Shown here: positions 1 to 5,133 of the stretch, one piece after another
How positions within the stretch are numbered: the stretch's first letter is position 1
Layout: the number at the start of each line of letters is the position of its first letter
Assembly: GCA_001797905.1 (NCBI GenBank)
Contig: MGQS01000016.1
Span: 5,469-11,568, forward strand
Length of the DNA: 6,100 bases
Source: Deltaproteobacteria bacterium RBG_16_54_11
GTDB lineage: Bacteria > Desulfobacterota > B13-G15 > RBG-16-54-18
Direction of reading: 5' to 3'
Program-made: the position numbers and the translations under genes
Notes under the pieces: generated by a model
Seen by the model: the letters and a program-made list of their open reading frames with translations, nothing else
Database searches by the model: none
What the model was told of the DNA's origin: nothing

Positions 1-177
1 ATGACCGCCGCCATACCCGAAAAGGTCAAGGCGCTCGCCCTGGAAAGGATCCCCCTCGGCAGGATGGGCAGGCCCGAGGACGTGGCCGATCTGCACCTCT
101 TTTTGGCGAGCGATGACGCGAACTACATCACCGGCCAGGTGATATTCCTCGATGGGGGGGTTAGTATCGGAATCTGA
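1..177 (+). CDS. fabG: 3-oxoacyl-ACP reductase FabG-like SDR, C-terminal fragment
   Basis: This is the last 58 codons of a short-chain dehydrogenase/reductase; the start lies left of the window, and the ATG at base 1 is probably an internal Met. The reading IPLGRMGRPEDVADLHLFLAS followed by YITGQVIFLDGG is the classic SDR C-terminus, in which the PLGR-GRPE-VA segment is followed by the FLAS helix and the final beta strand with D-G-G. In FabG these parts build the substrate-binding lid and the tetramer interface; the enzyme reduces 3-oxoacyl-ACP with NADPH in cytosolic type II fatty acid synthesis. The Rossmann glycine motif and the catalytic Ser-Tyr-Lys are outside the window, so another SDR with different substrates cannot be excluded. 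The G7 run at 154-160 keeps the conserved frame, so no frameshift is evident. The ORF ends with TGA 21 nt before the next gene on the same strand. Confidence 0.85.
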   Translation: MTAAIPEKVKALALERIPLGRMGRPEDVADLHLFLASDDANYITGQVIFLDGGVSIGI

Positions 178-198
178 GATCTGCCCTGAGGAGGAGCG

Positions 199-375
199 AT
201 GGAGCGTGACAAGATAATCGAGGCCATCAAGCAGCGGGCCACGGAGGGCCGCATTCCCTGCGGTGTGTGCTTTCAGATCGCCGAGGAATACGGCATCCCC
301 AAGCGGGAACTGGGAGAGCTTCTCAATGAGCTGGAGATAAAGGTGATCCAGTGCCAGCTGGGGCTGTTTAAGTAA
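199..375 (+). CDS. Small CxxC protein of unknown function, helical/HTH-like
   Basis: This is a 58-residue ORF starting at ATG 199, preceded by a strong AGGAGG at 189-194 with 4 nt spacing, and lying 21 nt after the fabG-like stop, so probably co-transcribed with it. The protein is mixed in charge and predicted mostly helical: an N-terminal helix (residues 3-15), then IPCGVC (19-24) with Cys21 and Cys24, then a helix-turn-helix-like stretch IAEEYGIPKRELGELLNEL (27-45), then a short hydrophobic tail with Cys52 (CQLGLFK). No signal peptide or membrane segment is visible. The spacing resembles a minimal winged-helix fold, and the three cysteines could bind a metal or act in redox; both are inference. 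From memory, similar small proteins with a CQLG-F end occur in Desulfobacterota genomes, but I cannot name a function. Codons and start signal look genuine. Its end overlaps the convergent protease gene by 8 bp. Confidence 0.8.
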   Translation: MERDKIIEAIKQRATEGRIPCGVCFQIAEEYGIPKRELGELLNELEIKVIQCQLGLFK

Positions 376-1327
376 GAGCCTCATTTTCCCCCTCCGTGCG
401 GTCCCTTGGTGCAGGGGGATGCCCAGTCAATGCCTCCTCTCGCTCCCACTCCGCCAATTTCCTCTTTGCCCTCCTGCGCTTGAGCCAGTAGCTGAAGAGG
501 AAGAGGAGGCTTGCCAGAAACCACAAGGAGAAGAAGCTGGTGACTATGGGGATCCAGCTGTATCTCCTTTTCAAATTCTCCTTCCATCTCCGCTCCAGTT
601 CCCTCAGCCCGAGGCCGGTAGCCTGCCTCAGGGCCGTCTCCGTATCGAGGCCATAGGATAATCCCTTAATAAGGCGGGGCAGGGTCCCGGGTCCCAATTC
701 GGTCTTGATATAGCTCACAAAGCTGAAGCTCTGCGCATAGGCGAGTTCGGCCTGACGCTCGTCCACGGGGAGGCCGTCCGACAATTGTTCCAGGGGGATG
801 AGCCCTTTTGTCAGGACCCCCCTGCTCAGGGTATAGGTCCATGAGAGGTTCCACCCCCTGCTCTGGAGCATGGCAAACCCCTCATCGAGCCACTGGGGCG
901 CCTCATGCCCTTTCAGGGCAGTTGCCAAGGCGAGGTGGGCATATTCGTGTCGTAAGACCTCCTCGATATCCATCGCGCCCCCTCTCATCCCCCGGGGTGA
1001 CCTGAGAATGATGAGGTTCTGTGCGGGATAGGCAGTACCCACAGACCAGGAGGGCGGTCCGCCGCCGGGCTGCACCCTTTGAAAGGCCTCCCACGTAGGG
1101 GCGAGGTAGATCAGGCAGGGGGAAGGGGGGACAGAGCCGATGGCTTGCGGGATGGCCTCCCTGGTCTCCTCGGCCTTGTGTAAGAGAAATGATGCCATCT
1201 TGCCCTCTGGCTCCTGATATCTCATGATGAAGTGCGAAGAGCGGAGCTCAAGCCATGAAGAGGCACTAAGCGGTCCTGCGCACGAGAAGATTAAAGTGAC
1301 GAGAGAGAATAGAACAATTCTTTTCAT
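368..1327 (-). CDS. Membrane-anchored peptidase MA-like (HExxH) metalloprotease
   Basis: This encodes 319 residues. Residues 1-23 look like a signal peptide, with a hydrophobic core and then either a lipobox-like Cys16 (IFSC, weak because of Phe at -2) or a signal peptidase I site near SASS. The catalytic-type motif HEYAH (127-131), with WLDEG (146-150) supplying a likely third zinc ligand Glu149, is the gluzincin arrangement of peptidase MA-like proteins. One transmembrane segment (about 257-282) is followed by a very basic stretch (KRRRAKRK, 283-290) and a polar tail. The positive-inside rule puts the tail in the cytoplasm and the zinc domain outside. The substrate is unknown, and proteolytic activity is inferred from the motif. 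The start codon sits in an ATGA overlap with the yggU stop and has CCCCTCC instead of a Shine-Dalgarno just upstream, so translation probably depends on coupling to yggU. It is last in its cluster and ends convergently on the small gene at 199-375. Confidence 0.85.
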   Translation of the reverse strand: MKRIVLFSLVTLIFSCAGPLSASSWLELRSSHFIMRYQEPEGKMASFLLHKAEETREAIPQAIGSVPPSPCLIYLAPTWEAFQRVQPGGGPPSWSVGTAYPAQNLIILRSPRGMRGGAMDIEEVLRHEYAHLALATALKGHEAPQWLDEGFAMLQSRGWNLSWTYTLSRGVLTKGLIPLEQLSDGLPVDERQAELAYAQSFSFVSYIKTELGPGTLPRLIKGLSYGLDTETALRQATGLGLRELERRWKENLKRRYSWIPIVTSFFSLWFLASLLFLFSYWLKRRRAKRKLAEWEREEALTGHPPAPRDRTEGENEALT

Positions 1328-1611
1328 GGGAGGGGAAGGCTGATACCGAGCGCCTTCTCTACGTCTTCATGGGTAACACCTGATATCTTGAGGATTTTTT
1401 CCCTGGAGCGTTGGCCGGCGATGATCTCGATTTGCGAGGAGGAGAGGTTCAGCTTCTCGGCGATGAATCTCTGCAAGGCCAAGTTGGCCCTTCCTTCGAT
1501 AGGGGGCGCGGTTATCCGCACCTTGAGGGCATCCCCATGCAGCCCAACGATCTCATCCCTCGAGGCACGGGGGTAAAGGCGGATCTTTAAGGTTATTGCC
1601 GCCCCCTTCAT
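1324..1611 (-). CDS. yggU: YggU / DUF167 (UPF0235) family protein
   Basis: This is a small cytosolic conserved protein of 95 residues from the ATG at 1611. The family signature is clear: LKIRLYPRASRDEIVGLHGDALKVRITAPPIEGRAN (residues 8-43) matches the DUF167 core (PKASR, then G-D-LKVRI-APP-GKAN), followed by the helix with FIAEKL and the strand IEIIAGQRSREK. The family has a compact alpha/beta fold; its biochemical role is not established. An alternative TTG start at 1632 would add seven residues (MPPNSDK) and overlap yggT by 20 bp, with an AAGGA about 12 nt upstream. I prefer the ATG because it begins where the family's conserved strand starts and lies 1 nt after the yggT stop, a typical coupled junction. 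The neighbouring yggT is a common partner of this gene in bacterial genomes. The stop TGA overlaps the next start by 4 bp. Confidence 0.93.
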   Translation of the reverse strand: MKGAAITLKIRLYPRASRDEIVGLHGDALKVRITAPPIEGRANLALQRFIAEKLNLSSSQIEIIAGQRSREKILKISGVTHEDVEKALGISLPLP

Positions 1612-1612
1612 C

Positions 1613-1912
1613 TTATCCGAATTGGGAGGCAAGCTGGAACAGTATCCTTACGAGGAAGATGCGCAGGAAGTAGATGACAAGGATCACGATCAGGGGGGAA
1701 AAGTCGATCCCCATCCCCCCGATAGGGAGCCATCTCCGCACCCGCCCCAGGACCGGCTCCGTGGCCCGGTAGAGGAACCGGACGATAGGGTTGTAGGGAT
1801 TGGGGCTCACCCACGAGATGAGGGCCCTGATGATGACGATCCACATATAGATGAGAAGGCCGATGTCGATCACATTGGCCAAGACGATGATGAGATTGCC
1901 GAAGACAGACAT
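1613..1912 (-). CDS. yggT: YggT family integral membrane protein
   Basis: This encodes 99 residues from the ATG at 1912. Two hydrophobic regions, about residues 5-34 and 71-96, flank a polar, basic middle segment. The middle carries the YGGT signature: SWVSPNPYNPIVRFLYRATEP (33-53), then a basic RRWLP and GGMGIDFSPLIVILVIY. The family sits in the cytoplasmic membrane. Reported roles in other organisms include osmotic stress tolerance and, for the plastid and cyanobacterial relatives, cofactor attachment or cell division and nucleoid organisation; which applies here is unknown. The start is set by a perfect AAGGAG 5 nt upstream of 1912. An in-frame ATG at 1933 has no ribosome binding site and would encode residues across this Shine-Dalgarno. 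The gene follows the only sizeable non-coding gap, so it is probably the first gene of a yggT-yggU-protease cluster. Confidence 0.93.
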   Translation of the reverse strand: MSVFGNLIIVLANVIDIGLLIYMWIVIIRALISWVSPNPYNPIVRFLYRATEPVLGRVRRWLPIGGMGIDFSPLIVILVIYFLRIFLVRILFQLASQFG

Positions 1913-1917
1913 AAGGT

Positions 1918-1923
1918 CTCCTT
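1918..1923 (-). promoter_or_regulatory. yggT ribosome binding site, fixes the start at 1912
   Basis: AAGGAG on the minus strand lies 5 nt before ATG 1912, an ideal spacing. It decides against the in-frame upstream ATG at 1933. The same bases can pair with TTTCCTT at 1940-1946, as part of a hairpin whose lower stem hides this site; see the findings. Confidence 0.8.
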
Positions 1924-1987
1924 GTTGTCCCATTCAGGGAAGGAAATCCACGCCTTTAGGCGAAGACTGTAGTTTGATCTTTTTCAC

Positions 1988-2019
1988 AAAAAAGGGTTCA
2001 CGTCCCGACTGTGGCGGGA
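1988..2019 (-). terminator. Possible weak intrinsic terminator after pgeF
   Basis: Read on the minus strand just after the pgeF stop, a 5-bp stem TCCCG/CGGGA with a 7-nt loop is followed by nine bases and then TTTTTT (1988-1993). The stem is short and the T tract is not adjacent to it, so termination would be inefficient. Position supports the idea, since the next gene starts after it; structure alone does not prove it. Confidence 0.3.
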
Positions 2020-2023
2020 TAGT

Positions 2024-2740
2024 TTACTTTAGCATGATGAAGCTCAACTGTCTCCCCGGTTTTTTATCCCTCCGAAAGGAGAAGAAGAGATCCTCCCTGC
2101 AGGCGGTGCAGAGGGGGATGGTCTCGATATTATCAAGAGGGATCCCCGTCTTGGATAATTCTAACTGAGCAGCGCGTTTCAAGTCAAGGTAGGTCCTCCC
2201 CTCCCGTTCCTGGATGAGCTGATCAGGGGTATCGTGGGAGTTTTGAAAGAGGCTCACCACATCCGTTCCCACCTCGTAGCAGCAAGGGCCGATGCCCGGG
2301 CCGATCCCGGCCAGGATATCCGCTGGTGAGCACCCAAAGGTCTTCATCATCTCGTTGACGGTCCTCTCTATGACCCCGCGCCAGATCCCCCGCCAGCCGG
2401 CATGGACGGCAGCGATGATCCTTTTAGATCTGTCAACCATCAAGATAGGCAGACAGTCGGCTGTCCAGATCCCCAGGGCCACCCGTTTCTTGTCCGTGAT
2501 GACGGCATCGTAGGGCAGGGGATAGGTGAGGGCCGCTCTGGTATTTTCCTCGAATATCAGCACCTCTGCCCCATGCACCTGCCGCAGGGTGAGGAGCCGC
2601 CCCGGCGGGATGCCGAGCGCCGCCTCTGATCCTTCTTCCCCAACGAAGCGGGTGCAGAAGGCGTGCCTTATCCTTCGAAAGAGGGGGAGCTGCAGATAGG
2701 TGATCCCGTTTTCGTCCTTAAGCTTAAACCCTTGTGCCAC
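2024..2740 (-). CDS. pgeF: PgeF/YfiH (YlmD, laccase-domain) peptidoglycan editing factor
   Basis: This encodes 238 residues, a normal length for the family formerly called multicopper polyphenol oxidase or DUF152. E. coli YfiH (PgeF) is a cytosolic enzyme reported to remove the misincorporated L-Ser form of the UDP-MurNAc precursor, keeping L-Ala first in the peptidoglycan stem; a purine nucleoside phosphorylase or adenosine deaminase activity has been reported for related proteins. The metal-binding set is complete: RQVHG with His56, TADC with Cys96 and HAGWRG with His113; the Cys-to-His spacing of 17 matches E. coli YfiH. GIGPGIGPCCYEVG (145-158) and CTACREDLFFSFRRD (211-225) are also typical. 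The start is GTG at 2740, with GGAGGT 5 nt upstream inside rluD; the two genes overlap by 17 bp. It is the last gene before the structured gap. Confidence 0.95.
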   Translation of the reverse strand: MAQGFKLKDENGITYLQLPLFRRIRHAFCTRFVGEEGSEAALGIPPGRLLTLRQVHGAEVLIFEENTRAALTYPLPYDAVITDKKRVALGIWTADCLPILMVDRSKRIIAAVHAGWRGIWRGVIERTVNEMMKTFGCSPADILAGIGPGIGPCCYEVGTDVVSLFQNSHDTPDQLIQEREGRTYLDLKRAAQLELSKTGIPLDNIETIPLCTACREDLFFSFRRDKKPGRQLSFIMLK

Positions 2741-3692
2741 GCAATACCTCCAGGATGTTTTCTATATCCGCCGGCAGTGGTGCGGTGAACTCCACGGTCT
2801 TCCCCGTGGTTGGGTGGCGGAAGGCGATGCGGGAGGCGTGCAGGGCCTGCCGCCCCAGGGCCTCGATGCGCTCCTTCAGGTAAGAATCCTCTATCCGGGC
2901 GAGCCTTCTCTTTTTTGTGTAGAGCGGGTCCCCCACCAGGGGATGGTTGATAGAGGCCATGTGGACCCGAATCTGATGAGTCCTGCCTGTCTTGGGCGCG
3001 ACCTGCACGAAGGTGATCCCTTCAAACCGCTCCTTCACCAGCCACTCGGTCAGGGCCTCTTTGGGCGCCCGTGTTCGCAGCGAAAACCGCTTGCGATCTA
3101 TGGGGTGCCTGCCCAGCGGGGCGGTGATAGCGCCCTTCTCGGCCTCCACCCTGCCGTAGACCAGGGCCAGATAGATCTTTTTTACCTCCCTCTTTTGGAA
3201 CTGCCTCACCAGGGCCTCGTGGGCCAGGTCGTTCTTGGCCACCACCATGACCCCTGAGGTCCCTTTGTCCAGGCGGTGGACGATGCCCGGACGCAGCACC
3301 CCGCCGACCCCCTGGAGGTCATGCAGGCGAAAGAGCAGGGCGTTGACCAAGGTCCCCGATTGCATCCTGCCGGCTGGGTGGACCGCCATCCCCGAAGGCT
3401 TGTCCACCACAACGATATCTCCGTCTTCGTAGATGAAGCGGATGGGCAGATCCTCGGCCGGGGCCTCAGCGGGCATGGGCGCCGGGATCCGCCCCCTGAC
3501 GAGGTCCCCTTCCTTTATCCGCGTCCCGGCCTTAGCGTGCGCGGCGTTGAGCAGGATGCATCCTTCCCTGATGTATCGCTGGATTTGCGAACGGGTTTGC
3601 GCCGGCAGCTGCTCGGCCAGGAAGAGGTCGAGCCGCTTGCCGCGATCCGCCTTCTCTACCGTGAGGGTAAACGCTTCCCCGGAGATGGGCAT
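2724..3692 (-). CDS. rluD: RluD-type 23S rRNA pseudouridine synthase, RluA family
   Basis: This encodes 322 residues, close to E. coli RluD (326). An N-terminal S4 RNA-binding domain (about 17-66, with RLDLFLAEQLP and the RSQIQRYIREGCILLN region) precedes the RluA-type catalytic domain. The catalytic aspartate is Asp142 in VHRLDKGTSGVMV (138-150). Other hallmarks are VVDKPSGMAVHP (95-106), GRTHQIRVHMASINHPLVGDPLY (236-258) and QALHA (282-286). RluD converts uridines in helix 69 of 23S rRNA (E. coli 1911, 1915, 1917) to pseudouridine; S4 plus length point to RluD, but the exact sites in this organism are inferred. The ATG at 3692 lies 2 nt after the selA stop and has no good Shine-Dalgarno, only a weak TAGG overlapping that stop, so translational coupling to selA is likely. 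The end overlaps pgeF by 17 bp. Confidence 0.93.
   Translation of the reverse strand: MPISGEAFTLTVEKADRGKRLDLFLAEQLPAQTRSQIQRYIREGCILLNAAHAKAGTRIKEGDLVRGRIPAPMPAEAPAEDLPIRFIYEDGDIVVVDKPSGMAVHPAGRMQSGTLVNALLFRLHDLQGVGGVLRPGIVHRLDKGTSGVMVVAKNDLAHEALVRQFQKREVKKIYLALVYGRVEAEKGAITAPLGRHPIDRKRFSLRTRAPKEALTEWLVKERFEGITFVQVAPKTGRTHQIRVHMASINHPLVGDPLYTKKRRLARIEDSYLKERIEALGRQALHASRIAFRHPTTGKTVEFTAPLPADIENILEVLRGTRV
2746..2751 (-). promoter_or_regulatory. pgeF ribosome binding site inside the rluD 3' end
   Basis: GGAGGT on the minus strand lies 5 nt before the GTG at 2740. It supports a non-ATG start and sits within the last rluD codons, so pgeF initiation is probably linked to rluD translation. Confidence 0.75.
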
Positions 3693-3694
3693 GC

Positions 3695-5122
3695 CTAAGC
3701 GCTGATCTTCTTGAGGGCCAGTTCCATCCCGTGGGCGATGGTACTGAACTCGTCGGCCTGGATGGTCCTGAGGTCCAGGATGAGCCGGTCATCCGCTATC
3801 CTGGCGACGATAGGCGGTTCCAGATTCCTCAGCTCCGCCTCCAGGGCCCCGGCGGTTGCCTTGAGGGGCTTGATGGCCAAGGCCCAGGTGGGCACTGTCT
3901 GCAGGGGGAGTGCCCCCCCTCCTACCTGGGATTGTTCCCTGATCATCTCAACAGTAGCCTTGCCTGTCTCTTGCTTTATGAGTCGCTGCAGGCGCCTGGC
4001 CTGCTTGCGGAGCTCTTCCAGGGGTACGGTCAGCATGCGTAGCGTGGGGATCTCCCTGATTGCCTGCCCCTCGCTCAGGTACGCGATGAGGGTGGATTCC
4101 AGGGCTGCCAGGGTGAGCTTGTCGATCCTCAACGCCCTGCTCAAGGGGTTGGCCTTTACCGTATCCATCAGTTCCTTGTTGCCCAGGATGATCCCGGCCT
4201 GGGGCCCTCCGAGGAGCTTGTCCCCGGAAAAGGTCACTACATCAGTCCCGGCCTGGATGGCCTCCTGGACAGTCGGCTCCTTCGCGAGCCCATACGCGGA
4301 GAGGTCGATGAAGCAGCCGCTGCCCAGATCGTTCATCACCGGGAGGTTATATCGTTTTCCGAGTTGGACCAATTCCTCCACCGTTACCTCGGAGGTAAAG
4401 CCGACTACCCGGTAGTTGCTGGTATGCACCTTGAGCAGGAGGCCGGTAGTGCTATTGATGGCCTCTTCGTAATCCCGCAGGTGGGTCCTGTTGGTGGTGC
4501 CCACCTCCCTGAGTGTGGCGCCGCTTCGCTTCATGACATCGGGTATCCGGAAGGCCCCCCCGATCTCCACCAGCTCCCCCCGGGAGCAGATCACCTCTCT
4601 GCCTGATGCAAGGGTATTGAGGACCAAGAGCACGGCGCCGGCGTTGTTGTTGATCACCATGCCGCCCTCGGCCTTGCTCAGGCGCAGGAGGATCTCCTCC
4701 ACATGGGCATAGCGGGACCCCCGCGCGCCCTGGGCGAGGTCATATTCCAGGTTGGAATATCCGCGGGCGACCTCGACAAGGTTCTTTAAGGCCTGCTCAC
4801 TCAGGGGGGAGCGCCCCAGATTGGTGTGAATCACCACGCCGGTGGCGTTGATGGCCCGCCGCAAGTGGGGGCTGACCTGCCTGGCTATCTCCTCGGCAAA
4901 GAGCGGGAGGAGGTGGGAGAGGGCAAAGCGCTCCTCCGTTATATCCTCGGCCTTGTCGGCTCGCAGGATCGCCTGACGGAGCCTTTCCAGGCCATTCCTG
5001 ATCCCCTGCCTGACCACCTCGCTGGGATGGACCCGAAGGAGCTCCTTGACCTCCGGAGTCGCGAGGAGCTCATCCACCTTGGGGATCTTTCTGAGCAATG
5101 TGCCGCGTTCCCTCTCGGACAT
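3695..5122 (-). CDS. selA: SelA, L-seryl-tRNA(Sec) selenium transferase
   Basis: This is a complete gene of 475 residues (E. coli SelA 463). The enzyme is a cytosolic, PLP-dependent, ring-forming protein that turns seryl-tRNA(Sec) into selenocysteinyl-tRNA(Sec) using selenophosphate. The N-terminal helical tRNA-binding domain (about 8-85, starting LLRKIPKVDELL) is followed by INATGVVIHTNLGRSPLS (91-108), a strong SelA signature. The fold-type I core then contains NNNAGAVLLVLNTLA (158-172), SRGELVEIGGAFRIPDVM (180-197), NDLGSGC (264-270) and the PLP-lysine motif TFSGDKLLGGPQAG, with Lys302 as the Schiff-base residue. The start ATG has AGGAGG 5 nt upstream, overlapping the stop of the preceding radical SAM gene. 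selB, selC, selD and any selenoprotein gene are not in this window. Its presence implies, but does not prove, that the organism reads UGA as selenocysteine. Confidence 0.97.
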   Translation of the reverse strand: MSERERGTLLRKIPKVDELLATPEVKELLRVHPSEVVRQGIRNGLERLRQAILRADKAEDITEERFALSHLLPLFAEEIARQVSPHLRRAINATGVVIHTNLGRSPLSEQALKNLVEVARGYSNLEYDLAQGARGSRYAHVEEILLRLSKAEGGMVINNNAGAVLLVLNTLASGREVICSRGELVEIGGAFRIPDVMKRSGATLREVGTTNRTHLRDYEEAINSTTGLLLKVHTSNYRVVGFTSEVTVEELVQLGKRYNLPVMNDLGSGCFIDLSAYGLAKEPTVQEAIQAGTDVVTFSGDKLLGGPQAGIILGNKELMDTVKANPLSRALRIDKLTLAALESTLIAYLSEGQAIREIPTLRMLTVPLEELRKQARRLQRLIKQETGKATVEMIREQSQVGGGALPLQTVPTWALAIKPLKATAGALEAELRNLEPPIVARIADDRLILDLRTIQADEFSTIAHGMELALKKISA

Positions 5123-5127
5123 GGCTT

Positions 5128-5133
5128 CCTCCT
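5128..5133 (-). promoter_or_regulatory. selA ribosome binding site overlapping the upstream stop codon
   Basis: AGGAGG on the minus strand sits 5 nt before the selA ATG at 5122 and overlaps the TAG stop (5132-5134) of the radical SAM gene. This confirms the selA start and suggests that both genes share a transcript. Confidence 0.8.

Larger units (their letters stand above)
1913..2023 (-). other. Intergenic gap pgeF-yggT with several inverted repeats
   Basis: This is the only non-coding stretch over 100 bases. On the plus strand it holds three short perfect inverted repeats. They are CGCCT-tt-AGGCG at 1951-1962, CTTTTT-caca-AAAAAG at 1979-1994, and TCCCG-N7-CGGGA at 2003-2019. A fourth, imperfect one near 1917-1946 covers the yggT ribosome binding site. 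The hexamer ACAGTC occurs twice on the minus strand, once by the 2003-2019 hairpin and once by the 1951-1962 one. No open frame with a start signal was found. No convincing -35/-10 pair was found: TTGTGA and TACAGT are present but only about 12 nt apart. The gap may contain a weak terminator for the selA-rluD-pgeF transcript and the leader of the yggT cluster, or it may be a small dispersed repeat. Confidence 0.55.

Noticed and set aside
154..160. G7 homopolymer as a possible frameshift in the fabG fragment
   Set aside because: The frame through the run gives the expected D-G-G of the SDR C-terminus and continues to a sensible stop.
1913..1933. Upstream in-frame ATG for yggT at 1933
   Set aside because: It has no ribosome binding site, and the added codons span the strong AAGGAG that serves ATG 1912.
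1622..1972. Plus-strand open frame encoding an Asp/His/Pro-rich 116-residue sequence
   Set aside because: The composition is what results from reading the complement of a hydrophobic membrane protein gene (yggT); there is no good start signal or known motif.
1960..1995. Promoter for the yggT cluster (TTGTGA and TACAGT, minus strand)
   Set aside because: The two boxes are only about 12 nt apart, too close for a sigma-70 promoter, and no better pair was seen.
2700..3257. 185-codon plus-strand open frame opposite rluD
   Set aside because: It is antisense to a gene with all RluA-family motifs, and its translation shows no domain.
3711..4415. 234-codon open frame on the plus strand opposite selA
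   Set aside because: It is antisense to a clear SelA, lacks any recognisable domain and has the Ser/Arg-rich composition expected from the complement of a GC-rich gene.
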